A stretch of 64,000 bases of DNA from UKL13-3 sp044353855 (GCA_044353855.1 JBILBF010000001.1:806001-870000); one strand, 5' to 3'. Counted from the stretch's first letter, positions 25,131 to 35,373 are shown. The notes: generated by a model not told the origin, from the letters alone. Numbers and translations: made by a program.

Positions 25131-26459
25131 TTATTGTCCTAATGCTTTTTTCAAATTGGCTCTTGCTATCAACAAATCGTAAATGCCATTTAGATAGTTT
25201 TTTTGTGATTCTTTCAAATCTTTTTCAGCTGTAACAACATCTAAGCTTGAACTCAATCCATTTTGATATTTTGTGTTTATCTTTTTGTAAATGTTATCTG
25301 CTAAAAGATAATTTTCATTCAAAATAGTCAATTGTTCTTTTGTTCTACTGTAGGTAGTTTTTGCAGAAAATACTTCCATTTCAATTGCATTTTCCAATTG
25401 TTCAGTACTCCTTTCAACTTTTTGCATATTAATCTTTGCTTGTTGTATTTTCGACTGTTTATTAAGACCATCAAAAATGGGTACCGTTACATTTAAACCT
25501 ACAAAAGTACCAGGATAAAACTTGTTGAATGAATTTGCAAAATCTATACTAAATGCATTTTCTTGATGCTGGGCAAATGCTACAATTGTAGGAGCATAGC
25601 CATATAAATATCTTTTTTTGTCTAACTCATACATCTTTTTCTGTTGGGTTAATATTAGATATTCTGGTCTTTTGCTATAATCAAGTTGGTTAGCAATTTC
25701 GGGTTCTTTTGAGGCGATTGTATACAATGAGGTTAAATTATCTTTTAGGTTTAATGAATCTATGACACTCATTCCCATTTGCATTTTTAAACTGTAATAA
25801 GCTAATGCACGCGCATCCACAAGTTGCCTTTTTAGAATAAGTAAATTGGAATATGTTAAGTTGATTCGGTCGTAATCAGTTGATTCTATAAAACCGGCTT
25901 TTAAACTTGCTGCTAAATCTTTTCGTGTTTTCTCTAAAGTTAAAATATTAGCGTCTGTAAGTACCATGCTCTCTTCAGCAATGAGAGCCATACAATAAGC
26001 TTTAATCACATCATTTTCCACATCATATTCAGCTTTCTTAATTCCGTATTTTGATAACATTGCAAATTCTTTGGCGGCTTTTAATCCCATTAGAAACCCC
26101 CCATCAAATAATAACTGTGTTGCACTGATATTTGCAGCAACTGAGTAATCTATTCCTTGTGGAAATTCAATAAATGGTGCAGGCCCAAAAAAACCTGGAT
26201 TTTTAATCCCTACAACAGGAATTGTTGGTGTGTAAGTATATCTTCCAGAAGCTTCAATTTTTGGCAATCCTATTGATCTAACTTCTTTCATCTGTTGGTC
26301 TGCATATTGTTGATCGAGTTTAGCATTCTGTAAGTTTTGATTATACTTTTTGCCATAATCAATTGCGTCTTTTAATGAAAAGCTTTGTGCCTCTTTTTGC
26401 TGAGCAAAAGCCTGTATGCTGAGCAACGTTGTCAGTATAATATAAACTGATTTTTTCAT
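25131..26459 (-). CDS. TolC-family outer-membrane efflux protein
   Basis: This 442-residue protein has a signal peptide ending at QAFAQQ (about residue 20). Two long alpha-helical repeats of the TolC/OEP type follow (SLKDAIDYGKKYNQNLQNAKLD and YEDL...TKYQNGLSSSLDVVTAEKDLKESQKNY). It forms the trimeric outer-membrane channel for the adaptor and pump encoded downstream. It begins 14 bases after the TetR gene and is part of the same operon. Confidence 0.94.
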   Translation of the reverse strand: MKKSVYIILTTLLSIQAFAQQKEAQSFSLKDAIDYGKKYNQNLQNAKLDQQYADQQMKEVRSIGLPKIEASGRYTYTPTIPVVGIKNPGFFGPAPFIEFPQGIDYSVAANISATQLLFDGGFLMGLKAAKEFAMLSKYGIKKAEYDVENDVIKAYCMALIAEESMVLTDANILTLEKTRKDLAASLKAGFIESTDYDRINLTYSNLLILKRQLVDARALAYYSLKMQMGMSVIDSLNLKDNLTSLYTIASKEPEIANQLDYSKRPEYLILTQQKKMYELDKKRYLYGYAPTIVAFAQHQENAFSIDFANSFNKFYPGTFVGLNVTVPIFDGLNKQSKIQQAKINMQKVERSTEQLENAIEMEVFSAKTTYSRTKEQLTILNENYLLADNIYKKINTKYQNGLSSSLDVVTAEKDLKESQKNYLNGIYDLLIARANLKKALGQ

Positions 26460-26473
26460 GTAGTTTATGGTAT

Positions 26474-27079
26474 TTAGATATTTGTTAGTTTATTTAATTG
26501 TTTGATCCCTTTTTCAGTAAGAATTCCGTGTAAGTGGTATAGAACTAATTCTTTGTGTAAAACATGAAAATCCTTAACTTCTTTTTGATAGTTATCAGGG
26601 TTTACTAAAAATTGAACCATGTTTACATAGTATAATGCAATTACCGATTCGTTTATTTCTTTACGGTAAAGTCCTTTCTCTTTACCTTGCTGTAAATTTT
26701 GCAGTATTTGTCCGTAAATGAATTCCTTGCTGTAAGCTTCAATTTTATCATAAGCTTCTTTAAAATATTTTCGTAAGTCAAATAGTACAGCTGCATTTAT
26801 ATGCTTTGCTTCATTCCCAAAATTGTTGCTTATTGCTAATAAATATGAAATAGGATCTTTTTCATTGTCAACTAGTTTTAAACAAAATTCACGCTCTGTT
26901 TCTAAATGATTTTCTACTGATTGATTCACTAAATCATTTTTATCAATAAAATATTGATATAAAGTTTTTTTTGATATTCCTAATTCTCTAGCAATATCAT
27001 CCATTGTTATACTTTTAAACCCGTAACGCATAAATAAAGCTTCGGATCCTTGTAATAGTTTAAATTTTACTTCATCCAT
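26474..27079 (-). CDS. TetR-family repressor of the efflux operon
   Basis: This 201-residue regulator has an N-terminal helix-turn-helix (SITMDDIARELGISKKTLYQYF). The C-terminal helical part would bind a ligand. As first gene of the tetR-tolC-adaptor-pump set it likely represses its own operon and is relieved by substrate, as is common for such arrangements (inference). A TACCTTTG -7 element lies 27 bases before its ATG. Confidence 0.92.
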   Translation of the reverse strand: MDEVKFKLLQGSEALFMRYGFKSITMDDIARELGISKKTLYQYFIDKNDLVNQSVENHLETEREFCLKLVDNEKDPISYLLAISNNFGNEAKHINAAVLFDLRKYFKEAYDKIEAYSKEFIYGQILQNLQQGKEKGLYRKEINESVIALYYVNMVQFLVNPDNYQKEVKDFHVLHKELVLYHLHGILTEKGIKQLNKLTNI

Positions 27080-27106
27080 ATAAAAAGTGGCTTTTCAATT
27101 CAGGGT

Positions 27107-27114
27107 CAAAGGTA
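27107..27114 (-). promoter_or_regulatory. -7 promoter element of the efflux operon
   Basis: TACCTTTG matches TAnnTTTG. The -33 element is weak; I see only a T-rich stretch about 20 bases upstream. A TetR operator would be expected around here, but I find no clear palindrome. Confidence 0.45.
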
Positions 27115-27376
27115 AAAACAATATCCATTATAAAAACTATTTTTGTATTAAAAGTTTCCATTGTTTCAAAAGTGTCGGTGGAAATGCACTCGATGTCGGT
27201 CAATCAGAATATATCTAAACTGAATGTTAATTGATTAAGCATTAAAATAACGAAAAGGCACTACTGTAACTCTTTTTCATTTTCCTAAGTTCGGTTAAAC
27301 GCCCAAAATCATAAAATCAAAATGACATCTGTTTTAATGTTCCTTTTTGCTTTAATTGCAACCTTTAATTGTAAAA

Positions 27377-28021
27377 ATGGTGGATCAAAAATTTCCTTAT
27401 ATTGTTGGTGTTACAGGTGGAAGTGCAAGTGGGAAAACTAGTTTTTTAAAAGAATTAGGTAATTTATTCGATGCCAATCAGGTATGTATACTTGCTCAAG
27501 ATAATTATTACAAACCTGCTTCATTTCAAACTAAAGACGAGAACGGTCATATCAATTATGATTTACCTAGTTGTTTGGATTTAAATGCTTTTCATGATGA
27601 TATGCTTTTATTGAAAAATGGAAATGATATAAAACGTAGAGAATACCGATTTCAGCATGAAGACCAAATGGGCGATTGGGTTCATTTTAAATCGGCCCCA
27701 ATTATTATTATTGAAGGTCTTTTCGTTTTTTATAGACAAGATATTTCAGCTCACTTCAACCTCAAATTATTTGTTGAAGCTCAAGAGGATATCCAATTGC
27801 AACGAAGATTAAAACGAGATACTTCTGAAAGAAATATTTCTGAAGATTTTGTGAAATATCAATGGACGAACCATGTGATGCCTGCGTATCGCAAATACCT
27901 TGAACCATATAAACACCAGGCTGATATTATTATTAATAACAATGAGCATTTTCAAAACAGCTTAAAAGTAGTAGAAGATCACTTTAAACAGCTACTTAAT
28001 TGTCGAAATCCTAGTGTATAG
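27377..28021 (+). CDS. udk: Uridine kinase
   Basis: This protein of about 214 residues phosphorylates uridine and cytidine in pyrimidine salvage. The P-loop GVTGGSASGKTS is near the N-terminus. DNYYKP, the DLPSCLDL segment and FVFYRQD follow, and LQRRLKRDTSERNIS is the substrate lid. The start is ATG at 27377 (MVDQKFPY); the in-frame TTG at 27356 is less likely. It is divergent from the TetR operon and precedes secDF, which has its own promoter. Confidence 0.92.
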   Translation: MVDQKFPYIVGVTGGSASGKTSFLKELGNLFDANQVCILAQDNYYKPASFQTKDENGHINYDLPSCLDLNAFHDDMLLLKNGNDIKRREYRFQHEDQMGDWVHFKSAPIIIIEGLFVFYRQDISAHFNLKLFVEAQEDIQLQRRLKRDTSERNISEDFVKYQWTNHVMPAYRKYLEPYKHQADIIINNNEHFQNSLKVVEDHFKQLLNCRNPSV

Positions 28022-28060
28022 TATTCATAATCAAAGCTTACAAGGTAATGTTGTAATTGG

Positions 28061-28091
28061 TTGTAAAATGTGAGGCCAAAACCTATATTTG
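28061..28091 (+). promoter_or_regulatory. Promoter of secDF
   Basis: TTG at 28061-28063, a 20-base spacer, then TATATTTG at 28084-28091: both elements match the Bacteroidota sigma consensus. The untranslated leader is about 105 bases. Confidence 0.65.
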
Positions 28092-28204
28092 CCAACTTTC
28101 GAAAAATGTATACGATACAAGTTTTTGGAAACAATTAAAAAGTGTATCATGCACGTATTATAAATACTGAAATTAGATTAATTAATAATAGATAACAGAG
28201 AAAA

Positions 28205-31183
28205 ATGAAAAGTAAAGGCGCAGTAAAGCTGTTTGCAATTGCACTAACCATAGTGTGTATCTTCCAGCTATCGTTTACGTGGATTACCAATAAAGTTGAA
28301 AATGAAGCAAAGGAATTTGCAAACGGAGATCCCATCAAAGAAAGAGCATACCTTGATTCGGTAGCTCGTTTACCAGTATACAATATTGGTATTACAGAGT
28401 TTACATACATGCAATGTAAAGAGCGAGAGTTAAATTTAGGTCTCGATTTGCAAGGGGGTATGAATGTAACACTAGAAGTTTCATTGGGTGAATTATTGCG
28501 CTCACTTTCTACAAATAGTCCTGATCCATCATTTAACAAGGCTATTGAAATGGCCAATGAAAAAGCAAAATCAAGCTCGAAAGATTATGTAACTTTATTT
28601 GGTGAAAGTTATGCTGAAGTTGCTCCTGAAGGAAAATTAGCTGCTATTTTTGCCAACCAAACCAATAAAGATTTGGTAAAAATTAGTTCAACCAATGATG
28701 AGGTTTTAACATACCTTAAAACAGAAGCATCCCAAGCAATTGACCGATCATTCCAAATTTTACGTGCTCGTATTGACAAGTTTGGTGTAACACAACCTAA
28801 TATTCAAAAACTGGAAGGTAGTAATCGTATTTTAGTTGAACTACCTGGTGTAGATAATCCAACTCGTGTTCGTAAATTATTGCAAGGAACGGCTAAGTTA
28901 GAATTTTGGGAAACATTTGACAACCCCGAAGCATTTAAACATTTAACTGCTGCTAATGATATACTCAAAAAAGTATTGGCTAACGAAACGATTAATTCAA
29001 CCAGTTCAACAGCCGATTCAACAACCATTGACACAACATCAAAATCAACCAGTGCATTGGCAGGTTTGAGTAAATCCTCAAGTAATTTAGTTGTAGATTC
29101 AACTCAAAAAGATACCTCTTCAGAAAAATCAATTGAGCAGTTTACCAAAGAAAATCCTTTATTTATTTTACTGCGTCCTTATGCGGATGACCAAAATATG
29201 TTAATTGCTAAAGGTTCTATGTGCGGTACTGCATTGATAAAAGATACGGCTAAAATTAATGAATACTTAAACCGCGCAGAAGTGAAAGCAGTTTTGCCAG
29301 GAAATATTCGTTTTTTATGGGCATACAAAGGATTTGGTGATAATGGAGAAGGTGTTATTTTACATGCAGTGAAATCATCCAAAGACGGTAAAGCTTCTCT
29401 AGAAGGGGATAAGATTACGGATGCACGTAGGGATATTTCTCAAGGAGGACAAACCGAAGTTTCAATGAGTATGAACGCTGAAGGTGCTCGCATATGGAAA
29501 AACTTAACCAAAGCTAATATTGGTAAAAGTATTGCAATCGTATTAGATGATGTTGTTTATTCATCTCCGAATGTACAAAATGAAATTCCCAATGGTAGAT
29601 CGTCTATAAGTGGAGGGTTTACAAATGAAGAAGCAGGAGATTTAGCAAATATTTTAAAAGCTGGAAAATTACCTGCACCTTCTCGTATTGTTGAAGAAGC
29701 AGTTGTTGGTCCAACTTTAGGTGCAGAAGCCATTCATAGTGGTTTATTATCAATGGTTGTTGCAACCATAATCATATTGATATTTATGGTTGTTTATTAC
29801 AACAACTCTGGTTACATAGCTGATATAGCAGTATTAATTAACTTGTTTTTTATAATGGGAATCTTGGCTTCGCTAGGCGCAGCCTTAACGCTTCCTGGTA
29901 TTGCTGGAATTGTACTTACCATAGGTATGGCCGTAGATGCCAACGTACTTATTAATGAACGTATAAAAGATGAATTATTAAGTTCACGTAGTTTGAAAAA
30001 TGCAATTACTGATGGATATGCTGCAGCAAGTTCATCTATTATTGACGCCAATCTAACAACTTTAATTGCAGGATTTGTTTTGTATATTTTTGGAACTGGC
30101 CCTGTTCAAGGATTTGCCATTACACTTATTATTGGTATTCTTACTTCTATGTTTACCGCAGTATTGCTTACTCGTGTTATTTCCGAATGGCGCTTAAATA
30201 AAGAACATATTATAAAATACTCGCGTTCGTTTTCAGAAAAAGCTTTTCAAGGTTACACGTATGATTGGGTAGGAAAACGTAAGCGTTTTTATATTTTCTC
30301 AGGTTTAATTATAGCAGTTGGTATTGTTTCAATGGTTACCAAAGGATTTACATTAGGTGTTGATTTTAAAGGAGGCTGGAGTTATGTTGTGCAGTTAGAT
30401 ACCGAGCATTCATCAACTGATATTCGCGAAAAATTAGCGGCATCATTTGGTTCTCCCCCTGAGGTTAAAACTTTTGGAAGTGATAATAAATATAAGATTA
30501 CTACTACTTTCATGATTAATGATCAATCTGAAAATGCAGGAGAAATTGTTGAATCAAAATTAAAAGAAGGATTAAGTTCACTAGGTGGCACTTCAACTGT
30601 GTTGAGCTCATCAAAAGTTGGTCCTACAATAGCAAATGATATTTTAACTTCTTCATATTGGGCAGCTATTGTATCTTTATTAGGTATTGGCTTGTATATA
30701 TTAGTGCGCTTCCGGAAATGGCAATATGCTCTAGGTGCAATTGTAGCCCTTGCACATGATGTGTTGATGATGTTGACATTCTACTCTTTGCTTGATGGTG
30801 TATTGCCATTTACAATGGAAGTAGATCAAACTTTTATTGCAGCTGTTCTTACCATTATTGGTTTCTCAATCAATGATACTGTAGTTGTATTTGATCGTAT
30901 CCGTGAATTTTTAGGAACCCACCAACACGAAACCAACAAAAAATTGGTTATTAATGATGCATTAAACAATACATTAAATCGTACAATAATTACTTCGTTA
31001 ACGGTGTTCTTAGTAACTTTAATATTATTCTTGTTTGGAGGCGAAGTTATCAAAGGATTTACATTCTCATTATTGGTCGGTATTGTATTCGGTACGTATT
31101 CTTCCCTAGCTATAGCTACTCCTATAGTAGTTGATTTTGATAGTAAAAAGGCCGACACTAAAGTAGTTCCAGCTAAAGTTTAA
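28205..31183 (+). CDS. secDF: Protein translocase subunit SecDF (fused)
   Basis: This 992-residue fusion of SecD (about 1-650) and SecF (about 670-992) pulls preproteins through SecYEG using the proton gradient. LGLDLQGGM, RFLWAYKG and PGIAGIVLTIGMAVDANVLI mark SecD. GVDFKGGWSYV, SSKVGPTIA and GFSINDTVVVFDRIRE mark SecF. Twelve membrane segments are expected, six per half. A serine/threonine-rich low-complexity stretch (about residues 262-308) is inserted in the periplasmic SecD region. It is probably important here for feeding T9SS cargo to the periplasm. A strong terminator follows. Confidence 0.97.
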   Translation: MKSKGAVKLFAIALTIVCIFQLSFTWITNKVENEAKEFANGDPIKERAYLDSVARLPVYNIGITEFTYMQCKERELNLGLDLQGGMNVTLEVSLGELLRSLSTNSPDPSFNKAIEMANEKAKSSSKDYVTLFGESYAEVAPEGKLAAIFANQTNKDLVKISSTNDEVLTYLKTEASQAIDRSFQILRARIDKFGVTQPNIQKLEGSNRILVELPGVDNPTRVRKLLQGTAKLEFWETFDNPEAFKHLTAANDILKKVLANETINSTSSTADSTTIDTTSKSTSALAGLSKSSSNLVVDSTQKDTSSEKSIEQFTKENPLFILLRPYADDQNMLIAKGSMCGTALIKDTAKINEYLNRAEVKAVLPGNIRFLWAYKGFGDNGEGVILHAVKSSKDGKASLEGDKITDARRDISQGGQTEVSMSMNAEGARIWKNLTKANIGKSIAIVLDDVVYSSPNVQNEIPNGRSSISGGFTNEEAGDLANILKAGKLPAPSRIVEEAVVGPTLGAEAIHSGLLSMVVATIIILIFMVVYYNNSGYIADIAVLINLFFIMGILASLGAALTLPGIAGIVLTIGMAVDANVLINERIKDELLSSRSLKNAITDGYAAASSSIIDANLTTLIAGFVLYIFGTGPVQGFAITLIIGILTSMFTAVLLTRVISEWRLNKEHIIKYSRSFSEKAFQGYTYDWVGKRKRFYIFSGLIIAVGIVSMVTKGFTLGVDFKGGWSYVVQLDTEHSSTDIREKLAASFGSPPEVKTFGSDNKYKITTTFMINDQSENAGEIVESKLKEGLSSLGGTSTVLSSSKVGPTIANDILTSSYWAAIVSLLGIGLYILVRFRKWQYALGAIVALAHDVLMMLTFYSLLDGVLPFTMEVDQTFIAAVLTIIGFSINDTVVVFDRIREFLGTHQHETNKKLVINDALNNTLNRTIITSLTVFLVTLILFLFGGEVIKGFTFSLLVGIVFGTYSSLAIATPIVVDFDSKKADTKVVPAKV

Positions 31184-31209
31184 TATTTTATAGCACTCAA
31201 ATTTTGTTT

Positions 31210-31242
31210 AAAAGGCCGTTCTAAAAAGTAGAACGGCCTTTT
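31210..31242 (+). terminator. Terminator of secDF
   Basis: A perfect 14-base stem (AAAAGGCCGTTCTA) with a five-base loop, ending in TTTT. It is 27 bases after the stop codon and strong in both directions. Confidence 0.9.
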
Positions 31243-31327
31243 GTATTATCCACAACTGTGTGCATTTATTCACTATAACTATTTGCTAACAGGTTGTAAT
31301 ATTGGATGTGTTTTAAATATAAACCTA

Positions 31328-31999
31328 ATGAATACTTTTTTATTACAAATATCATCAGCTCCTGTTATTGAAGCCCCGCAGTCACAAAGTTTATTAGAAT
31401 TAGCATTCAAAGGAGGAGTTGTAATGATTCCAATTGTAATTCTTTCCATTGTAAGTATTTACATTTTTATTGAGCGATTGATGAATATTCGCTCTCGTTC
31501 TAAAACTACACCCAATTTTACCAATCAAATTATTGATCAATTAGAAGAAGGTAATATTAAAGCAACACTCGCTTTGTGTGAGAGAACCCCAGGCGCAATG
31601 TCTAATATTATAAATTCTGGATTAATTTGTATTGGTAGACCAGTTAAAGAAATTGAATCGATGATGGAAAGTCAAACCAATATTGAAATTGCTGAAATGG
31701 AACGCAAATTAAATTACTTAGGATTGGTTGCAGGTATTGCACCAATGTTGGGTTTTATTGGTACAATTTCGGGTGTAATTAAAATATTTTACAATATCTC
31801 TTTAACTGATAATATTAGTATTGGTATTATAGCAGGAGGGTTGTATGAAAAGATGATTAGTAGTGGTTCGGGTTTAATCGTTGGATTAATAGCTTATACT
31901 GCATATCACGTACTTAATCAAATGATTGATTCATTTACGTTAAATGTTCAGAAACAATCGCTTTCATTTTTACAACAAATACAACGTACCACAAAATGA
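31328..31999 (+). CDS. exbB: ExbB/TolQ/MotA-family proton channel protein
   Basis: This 223-residue protein has three membrane segments (near 22-45, 127-150 and 172-195) and the family signature GLVAGIAPMLGFIGTISGVIKIF. It forms the proton-conducting complex with ExbD. The complex energises TonB for receptors such as the one at 2.4 kb, or powers a related system. The start is ATG at 31328 (MNTFLLQISS). An upstream in-frame start at 31241 would place 29 extra residues and lies inside the secDF terminator, so I reject it. It overlaps exbD by four bases. Confidence 0.92.
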   Translation: MNTFLLQISSAPVIEAPQSQSLLELAFKGGVVMIPIVILSIVSIYIFIERLMNIRSRSKTTPNFTNQIIDQLEEGNIKATLALCERTPGAMSNIINSGLICIGRPVKEIESMMESQTNIEIAEMERKLNYLGLVAGIAPMLGFIGTISGVIKIFYNISLTDNISIGIIAGGLYEKMISSGSGLIVGLIAYTAYHVLNQMIDSFTLNVQKQSLSFLQQIQRTTK

Positions 32000-32394
32000 A
32001 ATTGAGACGAAACAAAAAATTTCATGCCGAAGTGGCAACGGCATCTTTAAACGATATCATGTTTTTTTTGATGCTATTTTTTTTAATTGTTTCAACTGTT
32101 GCCAATCCTAATGTGATTAAAATTATGTTGCCCAAATCACAGGCAAATCAAACATTAAGCAAACAGCCGGTTACGCTCACTGTTACCGAAGACAAACATT
32201 ATTACATCAATCAACAAGAAGTTCCATTCGAACAATTGGAACAGAAAATTTTAGCCGAAGTTGCAGGTTTATCTGAAGCAACTGTGGTTATTCGCTTGCC
32301 TCATAACTTACAAATTCAAGATTTGATTGATGTGATGCAAATTGGTGCTAAACATAAAATTAAAATGGTTTTAGCAACCGAAAAAAAATCCTAA
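31996..32394 (+). CDS. exbD: ExbD/TolR-family biopolymer transport protein
   Basis: This 132-residue protein starts within an ATGA overlap with exbB. A single membrane segment (about 20-38) carries the conserved Asp of this family in ASLNDIMFFLMLFFLIV. The periplasmic part is short (about 90 residues), as usual for ExbD. Only one ExbD is found here, while many Bacteroidota have two. Confidence 0.9.
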   Translation: MKLRRNKKFHAEVATASLNDIMFFLMLFFLIVSTVANPNVIKIMLPKSQANQTLSKQPVTLTVTEDKHYYINQQEVPFEQLEQKILAEVAGLSEATVVIRLPHNLQIQDLIDVMQIGAKHKIKMVLATEKKS

Positions 32395-32423
32395 ATATTT
32401 TTTCTAAGTAAATATTCGAACCT

Positions 32424-32771
32424 ATGAATATTGAATTGCTTCGAGAATTTTGCCTTTCTAAAAAGTCTGTAACTGAAGAGTTTCCTTTTGATAACGATAC
32501 TTTGGTATTTAAAGTGTTAGGAAAGATGTTCGCTTTAACTTCGTTGTCAAATCCAGTAAGTGTTAATTTAAAATGTGATACAGAAAAGATGGTCGAGTTA
32601 CGTCAACGCTATATTGCTGTACAACCGGGTTTCCATATGAATAAAAGCCATTGGAATACTGTTTCTTTTAATCAAGATGTAAATGATGTACTATTATTTG
32701 ATATGATTGATGAATCATATTTATTAGTAGTTAAAGGGTTTTCTAAAATAAAGCAATCAGAATTAGGTTAA
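32424..32771 (+). CDS. MmcQ/YjbR-family protein
   Basis: This 115-residue protein begins LREFCLSKKSVTEEFPF and contains FKVLGKMFALTSL, FHMNKSHWNTVSF and MIDESYLLVVKGF. These are typical of the YjbR fold (double-stranded DNA mimic or DNA-binding fold). It probably binds DNA or protein; no specific function is known. It follows exbD by 29 bases and may be read from the same messenger. Confidence 0.85.
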   Translation: MNIELLREFCLSKKSVTEEFPFDNDTLVFKVLGKMFALTSLSNPVSVNLKCDTEKMVELRQRYIAVQPGFHMNKSHWNTVSFNQDVNDVLLFDMIDESYLLVVKGFSKIKQSELG

Positions 32772-32839
32772 AAAGTTCGAGGATAAATTTTATGAAGTTG
32801 TGCATTGCAATTTAAAATGCTTTCATTTAATTGCTATTA

Positions 32840-33856
32840 ATGAATATTCAACAAAACATTTCACTTAAAACGCTTAATACCTTTGGCATAGATGCTATTG
32901 CCAAAGAGTTTGTTGAAATACATTCCAAAGAAGAATTACAGGTTTTGTGTAGTAATTTTAATTTAATTGATAGGAATGTTCTCATTATAGGTGGTGGAAG
33001 TAACCTCTTGCTCACAAAAGACATTGATGGAATGGTCATCAAAATATCAATGAAAGGTATTCATATTCTAAATGAAGATGAAAATTATGTATGGGTAAAA
33101 GCAATGGCGGGTGAGGTATGGCATGATTTTGTTCTTTGGACAATTGAAAATGGTTATGGAGGGTTAGAAAATCTATCTTTAATTCCTGGATGTGTAGGTG
33201 CAACACCAATGCAAAATATTGGAGCTTATGGTGTAGAAATTAAAAACAGTTTTGATCAGTTAGAAGCCATAACTTTAGATGGAGGTGAATTAAAAGTATT
33301 CAATCATGCAGAATGTAAATTTGGATATCGTGAGAGTATTTTTAAACAAGATATGAAAGGGAAATACATAATTGTTTCCGTTAATTTTAAACTAAGTAAA
33401 AGCCCTGCCTTTAATACCACTTATGGTGCTATCCAAGATACATTGCAACAATTAGGCATAACTCAACCAACTTTAAAAAATGTTAGTGATGCAGTAATTG
33501 CAATCCGAATATCTAAATTACCAGATCCTAAGATACTTGGAAATGCTGGTAGCTTTTTTAAAAATCCTGAAATAACTATTGCAGAATTTGATACGTTAAA
33601 AGCTAAATTTCCTACAATAGTTGGTTATCATACTTCTAAAGGGCTTGTTAAAATTGCTGCAGGTTGGATGATTGAGCAATGTGGATGGAAAGGCAAAAAA
33701 GTTGGAAATACGGGTTCACATAAAGACCAAGCATTAGTTTTGGTTAACTATGGTGGTTCAACAGGCTATGAAATTTGGCAATTAGCAATGGATATACAAA
33801 AAAGCGTTTTCGAAAAATTTGGGGTTACAATTACCCCTGAAGTAAATGTAATTTAG
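32840..33856 (+). CDS. murB: UDP-N-acetylenolpyruvoylglucosamine reductase
   Basis: MurB reduces the enolpyruvyl group of UDP-GlcNAc-enolpyruvate with NADPH and FAD to form UDP-MurNAc. The FAD-binding motif VLIIGGGSNLLL, IPGCVGATPMQNIGAYGVE, YRESIFK, the catalytic serine in GNAGSFFKNP and the C-terminal catalytic Glu in TPEVNVI are all seen. The protein is 338 residues and of type I. The start is ATG at 32840; the TTG at 32831 that extends the frame by three codons is unlikely. The cell-wall partner murF is at 54.2 kb. Confidence 0.95.
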   Translation: MNIQQNISLKTLNTFGIDAIAKEFVEIHSKEELQVLCSNFNLIDRNVLIIGGGSNLLLTKDIDGMVIKISMKGIHILNEDENYVWVKAMAGEVWHDFVLWTIENGYGGLENLSLIPGCVGATPMQNIGAYGVEIKNSFDQLEAITLDGGELKVFNHAECKFGYRESIFKQDMKGKYIIVSVNFKLSKSPAFNTTYGAIQDTLQQLGITQPTLKNVSDAVIAIRISKLPDPKILGNAGSFFKNPEITIAEFDTLKAKFPTIVGYHTSKGLVKIAAGWMIEQCGWKGKKVGNTGSHKDQALVLVNYGGSTGYEIWQLAMDIQKSVFEKFGVTITPEVNVI

Positions 33857-33942
33857 TCATACTCATTCAATGCTATTAAGTTAATCTTATTTTTAATTTC
33901 CTTATTTTCGCAACCTAATTCAGCCTGTTTTAATCTAATAGG

Positions 33943-35373
33943 ATGAAAATGAATATGCGAAAAAGTAAATTCAAACAATATATCATCCCCAATATAGCCA
34001 TTACCAATGCTGGGAGTGATGGGAAAAGTATAGCTCGTGAAGGGGAGAAAGTAGTGCTAGTCGATTTTGCCGTACCTGGTGATATTGTTGATGTGTTTGT
34101 TTCCTCCTCCAAAAAGAAAGTGAATTTTGGAAGAGTAGATAAAATAATTACACCCTCAGTTGATAGGGTTATACCTTTTTGCTCTCATTTTGGGATATGT
34201 GGTGGTTGCAAATGGCAACATATGAGTTATACTGCTCAGCTCAAATATAAAAACCAACAAGTTTTAGATGCCTTTGAACGAATAGGTAAATTTTCTTTTC
34301 CTCCATTAATGCCCATTTTGGGATCTTCTAAAACTCAAGGTTATCGTAATAAATTAGAGTATTCATTTATTGATAGAAAATGGTTGGAAAATATAGCTGA
34401 TAAAGATTCAATGGATGAATCTGAACACAAAGGTCTTGGTTTTCATATTCCTGGCCGTTTTGATAAAGTGTTAGATATTGAACATTGTTACCATCAGCCT
34501 GACCCCTCTAATGAAATACGATTAGCTATTAAAGACTTTTCAATAAAACACCATTATACTTTTCATAATCCTCATTCACAGCAGGGTTTTATGCGAAATA
34601 TTTTTATCCGTAATTCATCAATTGGTGAATGGATGGTTGTTGTTGTTTTTCAAGAAAATGACCAAGAAAAAATTCAAGCATTAATGCAATTTATTCAGCA
34701 GCAGTTTCCGCAACTTACTTCATTGTTATATGTAATTAATGGAAAGATGAATGATACCATTCATGATTTGCCAGTTCATGTTTTTGCTGGTAAAGATTAC
34801 TTAGTTGAAAAATTAGAAAATACTGTTTTTCACATTGGTGCAAAATCGTTTTTTCAAACCAATACAGATCAAACAGTTCATTTATACAATATTGTTCGAG
34901 ATTTTGCCCAATTAAAAGGGACTGAAACAGTATATGATTTATATACAGGGGTAGGTACCATCGCATTATATGTTGCTGAAAATGCAAAACATATTGTTGG
35001 TATTGAATATGTTGAACAAGCAATAGTAGATGCTAAAAATAATGCGTCTTTAAACAATAATACCAATACCCATTTTTATGCAGGTGATATGAAGGATGTG
35101 TTAAATGATGAATTGATATTTAAACATGGCAAGCCTGATGTTATTATTACCGATCCTCCACGTGCAGGAATGGATGAAAAAGTAATACAAAAAATAATAG
35201 AAATTGCACCTCAAAAAGTTGTGTATGTAAGTTGTAATCCAGCAACACAAGCTCGCGATATTGCACTGATGATAGATAAGTATGAAGTATCCAAAGTTCA
35301 ACCCGTTGATATGTTTCCTCATACCCATCATGTAGAAAATGTTACACTATTGACTTTAAGAATTATCAAATAA
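33943..35373 (+). CDS. rlmD: 23S rRNA (uracil-5-)-methyltransferase, RlmD/RumA family
   Basis: This 476-residue SAM-dependent methyltransferase has an N-terminal TRAM domain, then an iron-sulfur cysteine cluster (FCSHFGICGGCKW with a further Cys in EHCYH). The methyltransferase domain (VYDLYTGVGTIALYVAE, TDPPRAGM) ends with the catalytic YVSCNPAT. It methylates U at C5 in 23S rRNA; the site is U1939 in E. coli. I use the first ATG at 33943; two more ATGs lie within the next 12 bases. Confidence 0.9.
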   Translation: MKMNMRKSKFKQYIIPNIAITNAGSDGKSIAREGEKVVLVDFAVPGDIVDVFVSSSKKKVNFGRVDKIITPSVDRVIPFCSHFGICGGCKWQHMSYTAQLKYKNQQVLDAFERIGKFSFPPLMPILGSSKTQGYRNKLEYSFIDRKWLENIADKDSMDESEHKGLGFHIPGRFDKVLDIEHCYHQPDPSNEIRLAIKDFSIKHHYTFHNPHSQQGFMRNIFIRNSSIGEWMVVVVFQENDQEKIQALMQFIQQQFPQLTSLLYVINGKMNDTIHDLPVHVFAGKDYLVEKLENTVFHIGAKSFFQTNTDQTVHLYNIVRDFAQLKGTETVYDLYTGVGTIALYVAENAKHIVGIEYVEQAIVDAKNNASLNNNTNTHFYAGDMKDVLNDELIFKHGKPDVIITDPPRAGMDEKVIQKIIEIAPQKVVYVSCNPATQARDIALMIDKYEVSKVQPVDMFPHTHHVENVTLLTLRIIK

